Counted from the first letter of the stretch, positions 21,411-31,810 are shown. The stretch is 64,000 nt of DNA from Lucinisca nassula (GCA_963580285.1 OY757019.1:57990587-58054586), one strand, 5' to 3'. Numbers and translations are program-made. The notes: a model not told the origin generated them from the letters alone.

Positions 21411-22663
21411 ATGGCGAATGCTAGACCTTTCCGAGCTTTGAGAAAGCTAGCTGATGAAGAAAGAGCCCGGGCGCTTGGGCGTTTAGAGGCGGAGGAGACC
21501 CCGACCGAATCAGATCCGGACGACCGAGAGTTACCACCCATCGTGAAGACCGATACATTACGGTAACTATAGAGAATGTGGACACAACAGCGGGGGCCTG
21601 GCGCAAGTCGAATCTCGGTGCAGACAGTCAGGAACAGAGTTCGAGCCTCGGGGTTCAAATCCAGAAAACCGACTAGGAAGCCCCAACTGTCTCAACGGAA
21701 CAGGGCTCTACGGCGCCAGTTTTGTGCACGACATAGCAGATGAAACCGACGGCAGTGGTCGGATGTTCTTTTTTCCGACGAGTCGAAATTTTGTCTTCGG
21801 AAGATTGATGGTCGGATCAGAGTTTGGCGTCGCACTGGGGAGAGGCACCTTGAGCCTAATGTCCTACCAACAGCTTACAACGGCGGCAGTGTAATGGTTT
21901 GGCAGGTATCAGTTCTAATGGTAGAACTGCCCTTGTCGTATTGCCCGGAAACTTGAATGGTCTTCGGTACATTGACGAAATTCTAAGACCTCCTGTTGTA
22001 CCGTATCTCAGACAGATGGGCCAGAACTCCATCTTCCAGGACGACAATGCGAGACCCCTTCGTGTCAGTAATGTCGATGCTTTCCTGCAGCAGAATGGTG
22101 TGCAGAGACTTGAGTGGCCACCGATGTCCCCTGACTTGGCGTGCATTGAACATTTGTGGAATATTCTTGGTCGGGCTGTAAACAAACGGGTCAATCAACA
22201 CACAAGACTTCAAGACTTGCAGAGACTTCTACTCCAAGAATGGATTCGCCCCCGCCCATAGGGGCTTGAAGAAATATATGGGCTGCATGATGCTTCCACG
22301 CAGAGCTGAATCCGGCCCGCACACTAGTACTGGTAAACAGCTTAGAGGATCTAAGCCTGTCCAGGAACCGCGGTGCGAGGCGGACCGTCCATGCTAATAA
22401 ACCCTATAGGTTTCATTGGGCGACAGGGCTTGAGATGTCATTTCATCTCAATGTCGGGTAAAAGTCCCACAAAATTGGAAGCAACGTCTCCAAAATGACC
22501 TTTACAGTGTTGACGGGGACGTTAAACCTCAAATCAAACAAACAAACAAAAACTCCAAGAATGGGTTGCGGTTCCTCAGCATCATATACAGAGACTGATG
22601 AACTCCTTGAGGAAGAGACTTGACGAGTGTCGTGTGAATCTTGGTGGCTATACCCATTATTGA
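21411..22663 (+). pseudogene. Tc1-like transposase, pseudogene
   Basis: The N-terminal start MANARPFRALRKLADEERAR is kept. About 35 codons of the helix-turn-helix region are then deleted, and several frameshifts follow. The C-terminal catalytic part is readable from 21899: SIFQDDNARP (second catalytic Asp) and WPPMSPDLACIEHLWNILGR (Glu), spaced as in DD34E. The second-Asp motif has lost the usual His (DDNARPLRV). A SINE interrupts the last ~40 codons; the frame resumes at 22565 and stops TGA at 22661-22663. It cannot make an active enzyme. Confidence 0.85.
22244..22551 (+). mobile_element. 308-bp SINE/retroposon with 13-bp target duplication
   Basis: Flanked by ACTCCAAGAATGG at 22231-22243 and 22552-22564, which are contiguous in the sister Tc1 copy. 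The 5' end reads ATTCGCCCCCGCCC; the body has GGATCTAAGCCTGTCC and CATGGACGGTCCGCC (on the minus strand); the 3' end reads GACGTTAAACCTCAAATC plus a CAAACAAACAAA tail. I do not find a convincing tRNA-type A/B box in the head, so its Pol III origin is not settled. Partial copies lie at 6262-6435 and 10133-10216. Confidence 0.85.
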
Positions 22664-22944
22664 TTATTGAGTTGCAGTTCAGAAACTGTGATTTCGTCAT
22701 TTTTGACAACCTACCCCATGTGCCTTCGGAGAAGCATTATTCATGACTCAGTGATGATATTCTTGTTTTGATTGCTTTTATTTTCAGGACTGAATTAAAT
22801 TTTCTTGTGGTGTAATATTTTTTTCTGTATATTTATGTTTAAAAAAAAAAACAGTTGTGCAGAACTTTTTTGCCGGGTATATAAGTATATAAAAGTGGGT
22901 TTTAAGGGGGGGGGGGGTCAAAATTATATAGGCGTGTTTTCGTG

Positions 22945-23840
22945 ACGTTCGGGAAATCCGTACCTGAAAGAACAGAAGATATCAATTGACAATAATGGAG
23001 AACGCTTGGCATGATAACACACAAGGTTGAAGTCAACCGTTTTCAATACAGAATAATTTAAACAGACAAATACAATAAATCAGTGAACAGTATCATCAAG
23101 AACGAAAGCACAAGTACCTATACAGTTTTTCTCCTTACATAGTAAAATGAGAGCTTCCTGTCGCAACCAGACACCGTCGTGATATGACTGAAAAATTGTT
23201 GAAAGCGACGTTAATCCCGAATTCACACACACGCACACACATAGTAAAATGTAAACAACTAGTGGAAACTAGGAGATTAATTGGCATGTTGTATCGTATA
23301 ATTTTATATCCATGACATTGTTTATTTAATATTCTTCCAATAAATTAGCAAATAAATAAATGGTAGATAAGACTAAGAAGAGGTTTTGCTAAGGGTCACT
23401 TGTTCGGGCCAGGTTTGGTAAATGTCTGTTCCCACAGACAGAAAAGGTGAAAATTGGCTTGACTCTTTGTGTTTTTTTTTTTCAGCTGATAGTGTGTGGC
23501 ACAAGCTACGAGCCCCCAGCTTTAATTCATCACAGTTATTCAATTTCATTCGTATTTCAGTTTGCTCTAATGTGTACGTTATTCTGTGATGGCCTATTGA
23601 TTGAGGTAGGCCAACTATTGTGTGTGTTGTAAATAATATTAGAACCTAGGGTGAAGGTTGGACCCATAGAATTGAATTAAACTTCCAACTGACTCTCGCT
23701 ACTGACTATTCGTATGTTTATTTTAAATGTAGCCTTGTCGTAGTTTTCAACGGGGTTCTTCATATTGTATGTGCTTATGGTTGTGTATTATCACAATTAT
23801 TGTTATTTTTAAATTTTCATTAAATATGCCTGATGCGCCT
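22945..23840. other. No recognised gene; source of a duplicated segment
   Basis: 22856-23071 has a near-identical duplicate at 28662-28880. A CACACA run lies at 23224-23246. A 61-codon frame at 23447 shows nothing recognisable. The rest is AT-rich without features that I can name. Confidence 0.5.
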
Positions 23841-23844
23841 TTTT

Positions 23845-24180
23845 CACTTCTTGTGGGGAAGAGGGAGCTGGTTGCTGTGCTTTTTTTTTTTTTGCTCTTT
23901 TTCCCTCATTATTAGTTACTCATTGATTGGCTGTAATCTTTGATTGTGGCCTTTAATGGGCATCTATTTCTATATTTCTTGCATGGAAATTCCTGAAATA
24001 CTTGATCATGAAAATACCTGAAAATGGAAATGTGGAAATACTTCAGCATGGAAATGGAAAATGAAAAATATGGAGATACTTTAGCATGGAAATACTTGAA
24101 AATTTTGGCTAACTCTCGTCTAACAGGAAAACCGTTGATTTTTTGCGCACAGTTCACGATAGCATTTGCTTAAGTCTATT
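23845..24180 (+). repeat. Dispersed repeat, reverse match to 32190-32360
   Basis: TGGCTGTAATCTTTGATTGTG, TAGTTACTCATTGATTGGC-like text and GAGGGAGCTGGTTGCTGTGC match the reverse complement of 32190-32340. Short GGAAATA units (24000-24100) show simple internal repetition. It may be an extra part of the retroelement tail family that follows at 24404. Confidence 0.45.
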
Positions 24181-24817
24181 GCCAAGGTTTTTTTTTTTTT
24201 TGTCAATTGTCTGCAGTTCGGGAGACTTGTTTGCTAGCGATGCTTATGATAGCTTTTGATAATCGTCGGTGGTTTTGTGGAAAGAATTAGGTAAATATCT
24301 GCTGTTCAGGATAAGGCCGACAAGAAGTGTTGTTCCGGAAATATTCTGCTGGTAATCTGTTAATATAGCGACAATGAAATTCTGTTCAGTAATGGATTCG
24401 CTAACTAAATGTCTGTTGTTCTTTTGCTCCAGCATTTCAGTAGTTTCTTGCTGTGGAGTCCTCACTTTCATCTCTTTGGTTGTTTGATTTTGAGTTCTCG
24501 GGGGTGTTGCACTGATGAGTTAGGAGGCTTTCATGCGGACTGAACAAATATTTGTCTAAATCGCGACGGAAGTAAGGGTGAGGATTGCGGCCGCGTAAAA
24601 TGGATTTGAGCTCCCAGTGGAATTCGTTTCAATGACCGTTCCAAGGCGATTCTTCTGTCGCGGTTTATTTTTGTAATGGTTGGTCTTTGAGTGTATGTAT
24701 CGCTTGTATTTTTCTTTTGGATAGCCAATTAGCCATTTTGTTGGAAAGTAACTGTCCTTTTGGCTTTCCGCTAGTGATGTTTCCATTAGGGTCTAGTTGT
24801 TTCATGCTTGCGTTTTT

Positions 24818-27453
24818 TAGCTCACCTGGGCCGAAGGCTCCAGGGGAGCTTATAGTATAACTGGTCATCCGCCGTCCGTCGTCCGTCGGCCGTCGTCCGT
24901 CGTCCGTCGTCTGTCCGTCACCACCTTTGACCAGTTATATCTCTGTAGCCTGCAGGCTGATCTCAATCATTTCTTATCTGTAGCATGCCTTGGGTGGGGC
25001 AACGAAGAATTTAGGTTTTTATCAAAATTGATTGAAAACTTTGGTTGCTATGGCAATCCCAATTTCCCATAGACTTACAATGGAAAATGCTTGTCATCAC
25101 CGTAGCACCTTCATTTTTGATCGGATCTTTCTGAAACTTATATGTAAGGTGGCTGAGGATAAAAGCTCGGATGAGTTCGAAAACCGGCCAAGTCGGCCCA
25201 TTAGTTATAGAGTTACTTCCCTTTGATTGCTGAAAATGCCGATTTTTGACCTTGTCATCACAATAGCCCCTTCAGTTTTGATCAGATCTTTCTGAAACTT
25301 ATATGTAAGGTGACTGGAGATAAAACCTCAGATGAGTTCGAAAACCGGCCAAGTCGGCCTATTTATCATAGAGTTACGTCCCTTTGATTGCTGAAAATTC
25401 AGATATTTGACCTTGGCATCACCGTAGCCCCTTCAGTTTTGTTCGGATCTTTCCAAATCTTATATGTAAGGTGGCTGGGGATAAAAACTCGGATGAGTTG
25501 GAAAACCGGCCAAGTAGGCCCATTTATCATAGAGTAATGTCCCTTTGATTGCTGAAAATGCAGATATTTGACCTTGTCATCACTGTAGCCCCTTCAGTTT
25601 TCATCGGATCTTTCTGATACTTATATGTAAGGTGACTGGGGATAAAACCTCGGATGGGTTCGAAAACCGGCCTAGTCTGCCCATTTATCGTAGAGTTAAG
25701 TCCCTTTGATTGCTGAAAATGCCGATTTTGGACCTTGTCATCACTGTAGCCCCTTCAGTTTTGATCGGATCTATCTGAAACTTATATGAAAGGTAGCTTG
25801 GGATAAAAACTCAGAGGAGTTGGGAAAATGGCCAAGTCGGCCCATTAATCATTAATCATGTTACGTCCCTTTGATTGCTGAAAATGCCCATTTTTGACCT
25901 TGTTATCACAATAGCAATCACCATAGCCATTTCAGTTTTGATCGAATCATTCTGAAACTTATATGTAACGTGGCTGGGGATAAAATCTTGGATGAGTCCC
26001 AAAACCAGCCAAGTTGGTCCATTTATCACAGAGTAACGTCCCTTTGATTGCTGAAAATGCCGATTTTTGACCTTGTCATCACCTTTGCCCTTTCAGTTTT
26101 GATCGGATCTTTCTGAAAGTTATATGTAAGGTGGCTGGGGATAAAACCTGGGATGAGTTCGAATACCGGCCAAGGTGGCATATTTATCATAGAGTTAGGT
26201 CCCGTTGATTGCTTAAAATGTTGATTTTTGACCTTGTCATGACTGTAGCCCCTTCAGTTTTGATCTGATCTTTCTGAAACTTATATGTAAGGTGGCTGGG
26301 GATAAAACATCGGATGAGTTCGAAAACCGGCCAAGTTGCCCCATTTACTATATAGTTATGTCCCTTTGATGGCCGAAAATGTCGATTTTTGACATTGTCA
26401 CCACCGTAGCCCCTTCAGTTTTAATCGGACCTTTCTGAAACTTATATGTAAGGTGACTGGGGATAAAACCTAGAATGAGTTCGAATACCGACCAAGTTGG
26501 CCCATTTATCATAGATTTACGTCCCTTTGATTGCTGAAAATGCCGATTTTTTACCTTGTCATCACCATAGCCCCTTCAGTTTTGATCAGATCTTTCTGAA
26601 ACTTGTGTGTAAGGTGGCTGGGTATAAAACTCGGATGAGTTCGAAAACAGGCCAAGTCAGCCCATTTATTGTAGAGTTATGTCCCTTTGATGGCTGAAAA
26701 TGTTGATTTTTGACCTTGTCATCGCCGTAGCCCCTTCAGTTTTGATCGGATTTTTCTAGAACTTACATGTAATATGGCTGGGGATGAAACCTTGGATGAG
26801 TTCGAAAACTGGCCAAGTCGGCCCATTTATCTTAGAGTAACATCCCTTTGATTGCTAAAAATGCCAAATTTTGACATTGTTATCACTATAGCCCCTTCAG
26901 TTTTGATCGGATCTTTCTGAAACCTATATGTAAGGTGGCTGGGAATAAAACCTTGGATGAGTTTGAATACTGGCCAAGTCGGCACATTTATTATAGAGTT
27001 ACATGCCTTTGATTGCTTAAAAATGCCTATTTTCGACCTCGTTAGCACTGCTTCCCCTTCAGTTTTGATCGGATCTTCATGAAACTTACAAACAAATAAG
27101 TCAGGCAGAAAAGCTCTGAGGAGTTTGAAAACTTGTGAGGTTTGCCTATTTGTCACAGAGTAACATCCCTTTGATTGCAGCAGTTAATTGCTTAATTTTG
27201 AACTTGTCATCACCATAGCCCCATCAGTTTATATCGGATCTTCTTAGCAAGTCAGGAATAAAAGCTAGAATGAGTTTGAAAGCTGGTGAGGTCAGCCTAT
27301 TTATCATAGAGTTACATTCTATTTGATTTGCAGAAATTGCTTTCCCTGTCATCACCATGTCCTTCCATTAATCCTTCAGTAAAGGTTGGCACTTCCTGAA
27401 ACTTTTAATCTGTTAGCTCAGGTGAGCGATACAGGACCAGCTTGGTCCTCTTG
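24818..27453 (+). mobile_element. Complete Helentron-like element with 161-bp units
   Basis: The 5' hairpin is AGCTCACCTGGGCC..GGCTCCAGGGGAGCT at 24819-24850, followed by repeated CGTCCGTCGTCCGTC (24868-24920). About 13 core units follow. Near the 3' end are CAGGTGAGCGA (27419-27429), a 7-bp-stem hairpin AGGACCA..TGGTCCT (27433-27449) and CTTG before TT. End words are shared with the 166-bp family although the cores are unrelated, which shows core replacement within one element lineage. There is no gene inside. Confidence 0.85.
25090..27300. repeat. 161-bp minisatellite, about 13 units
   Basis: The landmark GACCTTGTCATCA (or variant) lies at 25248, 25409, 25570, 25731, 25896, 26069, 26230, 26391, 26552, 26712, 26873 and 27035. 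The step is 160-162 except 165 and 173, where a short duplication occurs (CACAATAGCAATCACCATAG). Units carry CCCCTTCAGTTTTGATCGGA, CTTATATGTAAGGTGGCTGG and GAAAACCGGCCAAGTCGGCC. Confidence 0.9.
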
Positions 27454-27711
27454 TTTTCCATTGGTGTCTCTGGTGGGAGCTTTGGGTTAATTGTTTCGAT
27501 GTCTGATCATTGCCTTCACTCCACTTTAGCTATATATATGTTCTGCTGACATATTTCGTGTCTGCTTTTCAAGAAAACATTTTTTAAGGAACATTGGCTT
27601 TTCTAGGAGATCGGTTTTTTGTTCTGGAAAGGATTTGCTGTGTTGTTCCAGGAAGCTTGTAATAAATTTCAGGTATATAAGTAAGCTTTTGTTGTGTTTT
27701 ATTGCTTGTTG

Positions 27712-28224
27712 TTAACCTCTTCCCACTTAGATACTTGTATTTACGTGACTGCATCCCCACATTTGTTAAGCCAACCAAAAATATACCTTTGTGGGGTTGA
27801 AGGGGACGCCAGCCCCCTTCACCTCCGCCAAAAATTGGGGATATGGCTCCTTCCTGTCGCTGAATATAAATCTGGGAATTGAAAATGTTCCAAAATTGAT
27901 GCTGGCAAAACATGCTGGAAACAGTGAAAGTCGCTAGTGCGAAACCCCTTAATTGTTGCCTTGACAACTGTGTGAAAATTATGCTTTGGTCAAAAATACA
28001 TGAGAACACTTTTTGCCAACTTTAAGATGCCCACCTCGTTTCCATGACAACCATGGTTTAGCTGAGAAAGGTTGCATTTAAATGGATACTGTCCAGTGAA
28101 CATGCATGCAGAGATTGGTGTTTCAGACTATTTGTTATGAAAAATGGTTATTTGAAGTTATTGTCAGGCTCAGCACTGTGAGAATCAGCAAAATTCACAA
28201 AATACCCATATGGGAATGGGTTGA
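27712..28224 (+). mobile_element. TTAA-type MITE (CCACTCAGATACG family), diverged copy
   Basis: Starts TTAACCTCTTCCCACTTAGA and ends CCATATGGGAATGGGTTGA. The body follows the full copy at 2215-2872: GAAAATGTTCCAAAATTGATGC, CAGTGAAAGTCGCTAGTGC-like text, TTGCCTTGACAACTGTGTGA, and CCATGACAACCATGG. There are no long C/G runs in this copy. Confidence 0.7.
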
Positions 28225-28227
28225 TAT

Positions 28228-28530
28228 ATAGAGGATCTTACACGAGTGGTCATTTCATATGGAATTAATGAAACGAGCCTTTGGCGAGTTTCATAAATTT
28301 CATATGAAATGACCACGAGTGTAAGATTCTGTTTATCTTATGACCACAATATATTGGATTTTATCGCCTTTTACTTTGACACTTTGACCACTAAAAATGT
28401 ATGGTTGACATGGACGTCGTCATGACGTTACTTAATCCCGCCGAAGTGTTATTACACGTGTGGTCATACGATATTTATTACACGACGTTATCCACTGCTT
28501 ATCGACGACGTCATTTGATAAAAAGGGTTT
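28228..28530 (+). mobile_element. ACACGAGTGGTCATTT hairpin repeat, best copy
   Basis: A hairpin at 28238-28327 pairs CTTACACGAGTGGTCATTTC with GAAATGACCACGAGTGTAAG around a GAGCCTTTGGCGAGTTT centre. GATTTTATCGCC, GACATGGACGTCGTCATGAC, TGTTATTACACGTGTGGTCA and CGTTATCCACTGCTTATC follow, as in the copies at 17879 and 41035. Confidence 0.7.
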
Positions 28531-28645
28531 GTTCAAAGCCAGACGTATCGACTTTTGTCCATCTTTCGTTAACGTCTCTCCTGAGTGTAGGTGCAAGATA
28601 CTAACAGTCGAAAAAGAAAAGTCTAAGAAAGGAATGTGACGAGGT

Positions 28646-28953
28646 CTGAAACAGATACTGGTGTGCAGAACTTTTTTGCCGGGTATATAAGTATATAAAA
28701 GTGGGGTGTAAGGGGGGGGGGGGGGGTCAAAATTATATAGGCGTGTTTTCGTGACGCTCGGGAAATCCGTACCTGAAAGAACAGAAGATATCAATTGACA
28801 ATAATGGAGAACGCTTGGCATGATAACACACAAGGTTGAAGTCAACCGTTTTCAATACAGAATAATTTAAACAGACAAATTTCTGATTCAATAACATGCA
28901 CGGAATTACAAGTGCTCACCAGACTACATATCCAACTGAAACAGATACTGGTG
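28646..28953. mobile_element. Chimeric insertion flanked by an 18-bp direct repeat
   Basis: CTGAAACAGATACTGGTG occurs at 28646-28663 and 28936-28953. Between them, 28662-28880 is a near-copy of 22856-23071 (end of the Tc1, right part of the split MITE and its flank), and 28876-28938 is an exact-looking copy of 21264-21326 (inside the Tc1, upstream of the transposase). The two pieces are joined in the reverse of their source order, sharing CAAAT at the joint. Confidence 0.85.
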
Positions 28954-29345
28954 AAAACGAAACACAAAGAATCAGCGAAGCCGAGCAGCAACGTGCTCAT
29001 CTGAATGCCATAGCTAAGGCTGTCTTCCTGAGACCACACTTAGTCTATTTGCATCAGGCTGTTGAGAGCTAAGAGTGGTCTCACCAGCCATCTTAGAATA
29101 CGCAAACAGTGACACTCAAAGCACGTGGTATAGGTTAGTCTATAGACGAACTCTTTTTATTACAGTTACTATGTATCATATAATATAAAAGAGTATATAA
29201 CTGACAGTAATTAATGGACAGCGTATTAAAATATTTTATATAAAGTATCTATCATAATTTTCAACCAGTGTTAGACCTGGCCATGGTATTAGTATCGGAT
29301 GTTTTGAAGTTTTGATTTAAGCCCCCCCCCCCCCCCCCACCCCCC

Positions 29346-29642
29346 CCAGTGGAAATCTTCCACTGACCGTTCCAAGGCGGCTCTTCTGTGGCGATTTATT
29401 TATGTTGTTGTTTGTTGCTTACTGTGTGTATCACTTGTGTCTTTTAATTTTGGATGGCCATATGGCCATTTTGTGGGAAAGTAACTGTCCTTGTGGCCTT
29501 CTTTTGTTTAGGTTTCCATTATGGTCTGGTCGCTTAATGTTTGTATTTCTTTCCCTTTGGTGTCTTTTATGGGTGGAGTAAGTTAATTGTATCAATTCCT
29601 GATCTTTGTTTCACTTCTACTTATGAAAATGTAAACTACCAC
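29346..29642 (+). mobile_element. Retroelement 3' tail, 5'-truncated
   Basis: Starts at CCCAGTGGAAATC after a poly-C run (29322-29347). It has TGACCGTTCCAAGGCGGCTC, ATGGCCATATGGCCATTTTG, AAGTAACTGTCCTTGTGG and TCAATTCCTGATCTTTG, and ends CACTTCTACTT. It is the same subtype as 33176-33645 and 42166-42725 (the AGGTTTCCATTATGGTCTGG version). Confidence 0.7.
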
Positions 29643-29751
29643 AAGCACTTATGTTAGATTCATAGTCTGGCCTCAAATTCTAATATCTCTCATATATTTC
29701 GTTATGATCGCATTGTTAACTTTACAAACCTGAACAATTAGGCTTAAAAGA

Positions 29752-30143
29752 ATGCGATTTTTGTGTTCTCGGAGATGAGGCCTCCATGCGGACTGAACAC
29801 ATTAATTGTCAAAATCGCGACGGAAGTAAGGGCGAGGATTGCGGCCGCGTAAACTCGATTAAGACCCCCAGTGAATTTTTTTCACTGACCGTTCCAAGGT
29901 AGTTCTTCTGTCGCGGTTTATTTTTGTTATGGGTTGTCTTTGAGTGTGTATACGGCTTACATCTTTTTGTTTGGATAGCTTATTGCCCATTCTGTGGGAA
30001 AGTAACTGTCCTTTTGGCTTTCCGCTATTGCTGTTTCCATTAGTGTCTAGTTGTTTCATGTTTGTGATCTTTCCATTTGGTGTCTCTGATGGGAGCTGTG
30101 GATAAATTGCATTGCATTCACTTCTATTTTAAATAAACTAAAT
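29752..30143 (+). mobile_element. Retroelement 3' tail, 5'-truncated
   Basis: Begins within the CGGAGATG..GAGGCCTCCATGCGG region and continues through ATCGCGACGGAAGTAAGG, GCGGCCGCGTAAACTCG, GTTTATTTTTGTTATGG, AAGTAACTGTCCTTTTGGC and GTGTCTCTGATGGGAGC to CACTTCTATTTT. This is the AGTGTCTAGTTGTTTCATG subtype, distinct from its neighbour at 29346. Confidence 0.7.
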
Positions 30144-30254
30144 TCCAGAAGTTTTTGTGTATCAAGTCTGTCTGTGTATTAATTGTCCATACTTTACATT
30201 ACCTTATAATCTTATGAAAGAGCAACTTAATGATTTCGTAGAACGAACATTCCA

Positions 30255-30893
30255 CATGGTAGAGTCCCAACAAAACTTCCGAACGGCATACACATTATAT
30301 ACTATGGTAATGTCAGAATGTGTAAGAAGCTCTCACCTTTATACTTGACAATATTTATATTGGATTTGGTTATACAATCGAATTGTGTGACTTCCCATGG
30401 GAAAGATTTGCGCACTTCTTATGTCTGATTTGTTTTAGTTCCGTTTTGAAAGAAACTTTAATATGTCTGAAGAAGAGCACTCTGAAAAGCAATTAAAACT
30501 CTCAGCTCGACGTCCAGACATAAGGACTATTTACTCAATATTGACACTACCTGTTTCGCTGGTTTAATTAATCTTATTCCATGGTAGGGTCCTAACGAAA
30601 CTTCCGAACGGCATACACATTACATACTATGGTAATATCAGAATGTGTATGGGAGCTCACACCTTTATACTTGATAATATTTTGTATTGGATTTGGTTAT
30701 AGAGACGAATTGTTGGACTTCCGTTGGGAACGGGTTGTGCACTTCTTATTCCTGGTTTTAGTTCCGTTTTGAAAGAAATTTTAAGATGTCCGTTTCTGAA
30801 GGAAAACCCTCTGAAAAGTAATCATTCAGCCCAACATCCGGCTATTAGGACGATTTATTAACTATTGATACTACCTGTTTTCATTAGTCATAC
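30255..30893 (+). repeat. 325-bp diverged tandem duplication of unknown sequence
   Basis: CATGGTAGAGTCC at 30255 and CATGGTAGGGTCC at 30580 start two copies. Shared text includes AACTTCCGAACGGCATACAC, TTGGATTTGGTTATA, TAGTTCCGTTTTGAAAGAAA and GACACTACCTGTTT-like ends. No homology to other parts of the window and no protein is recognised. Confidence 0.75.
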
Positions 30894-31049
30894 CCTCTAG
30901 AGCTTCAATTAAATAAAACAAATTCTTCTAATACCAAAGCCCTTCCATTGGTTTCATTTCAGCGAATTTGATTATTAGATTGATTTTGTATTTTTTCTTT
31001 CTGTGATTGTAATAGTAACTGAACTAATGGCCATATATGACGACTCAGT

Positions 31050-31100
31050 ATTGATAGATAGCTATCTAGCTTATCTAGCTAGCTAGATAGATGGATAGAC
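31050..31100. repeat. TAGC/TAGA-rich palindromic simple sequence
   Basis: GATAGATAGCTATCTAGC followed by CTAGCTAGCTAGATAGATGG is self-complementary and could extrude as a cruciform. Confidence 0.6.
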
Positions 31101-31194
31101 ATGTTCCTTGTTTCGCATCCTACATATACAAAACAAATTTAGAGATGCAACAATAATAAGAACCCGATAAGGAGAAACGAAATGCTAAAGCTAA

Positions 31195-31335
31195 AGAGAC
31201 CTCTCTCACTTGGAGGATGTTCCCGACCAGAGACGAAGTAGCAGGCACCAACCAAATTACTTAACAGTTTTAAAGTCAGAGCCGTCATAGAGTCTGAGGC
31301 CCGACCCAGCGTGCAATGTCTGTATCACATAGGTA
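31195..31335 (-). pseudogene. Old fragment: RT C-terminus plus tail start
   Basis: On the minus strand the last codons read LGRASDSMTAL, matching the invariant SDSMT C-terminus of the Penelope-like RT copies at 41599, 45943 and 48902. The text then runs into TTGGTTGGTGCCTGCTAC..TCTGGTCGGG, the start of the ~550-bp tail. It is the most diverged member seen. Confidence 0.55.
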
Positions 31336-31640
31336 TTTAACGATCACCTTAAATGCATCGCAATACAAACATGGCTCAAACTATTCTAAATTTTATGAAA
31401 ATAATGCAGTGATACACTAGCATGCAATCTAACAAATAAAGAAATGAATATACATGTTAACATGAACATATTTGTAGAGCTGTGTTTGACTCAATTATTC
31501 CTTCTGGTTAAACAAATGAGCTAAATTTATGATTATGAAGTACTCGATATGAAGTCATTTGGCGTAGAGTCCAAAGAAGGAAGCAAACTGACTGAAGCTC
31601 ATTTCAAGTGATAAAATTCTGCACACATGTTTTATTTAAG

Positions 31641-31810
31641 AAATAGATCAGCTCTAACAGTGATTTGTTGAGTAATAAATCACAGTTTGGAGGTCAGTTG
31701 TAAAGTAGACAAATCACGAGCGCGTAGCGCGCGTGATTTGTCTACTTACAACTGACCGACAAACTGTGATTTATTACCCAACAAATCACTGGCTAGAGCT
31801 GATCTATTTC
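31641..31810. repeat. 170-bp long perfect-looking hairpin
   Basis: The left arm 31641-31723 (AAATAGATCAGCTCTA to ACAAATCACG) is inverted at 31729-31810 (CGTGATTTGT to TAGAGCTGATCTATTT) around AGCGCGTAGCGCGCG. Only a few mismatches occur in ~82 bp. A transcript would make a long double-stranded RNA. Confidence 0.85.

Larger units (their letters stand above)
20933..22877 (+). mobile_element. Tc1-like DNA transposon, decayed copy
   Basis: Same family as the copy at 34903-36738, in opposite orientation. The right end GCAGAACTTTTTTGCCGGG matches the other copy's terminal inverted repeat. The left terminal repeat is shortened (CGCGGCAAAAAAAATCTGCG), with ~85 bp missing before GTTTGCTTTAAACAGAATC. 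A CTGCTGCTGCAGACGTTG stretch precedes the transposase region. It has TA on both sides, sits inside a MITE and carries a SINE at 22244-22551. Confidence 0.8.
20714..22944 (+). mobile_element. ACACGCCTATA MITE split by a Tc1 insertion
   Basis: The left part (20714-20932) runs from ACGAAAACACGCCTATTCAA to CCCAGTTTTAATATATA. The right part (from 22878) resumes TATATAAAAGTGGG and ends TATATAGGCGTGTTTTCGT at 22944. In unsplit copies these two parts are contiguous (CCAGTTTTACTATATAAAAG), which pins the Tc1 insertion at a TA. Confidence 0.8.
24404..27536 (+). mobile_element. Retroelement 3' tail (Penelope-like family), split by a Helentron-like element
   Basis: 24404-24817 and 27454-27536 together form one copy of a ~550-bp non-coding tail found about twelve times here. 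Landmarks in order are TTTCTTGCTGT.GAGTCCTCA, CTGATGAGTTAGGAGGC, ATCGCGACGGAAGTAAGG, GCGGCCGCGTAAAAT, TGACCGTTCCAAGGCG, AAGTAACTGTCCTTTTGGC, GTGTCTCTG.TGGGAGC and TGATCATTGCCTTCACTCC. The interruption falls between GCTTGCGTTTTT and CCATTGGTGTCTCTG. No coding sequence remains in this copy. Confidence 0.75.

Noticed and set aside
24818..27453. LTR retrotransposon or classical cut-and-paste element for the minisatellite elements
   Set aside because: No long direct repeats, no coding region and no target duplication; ends fit Helitron2-type structure better.
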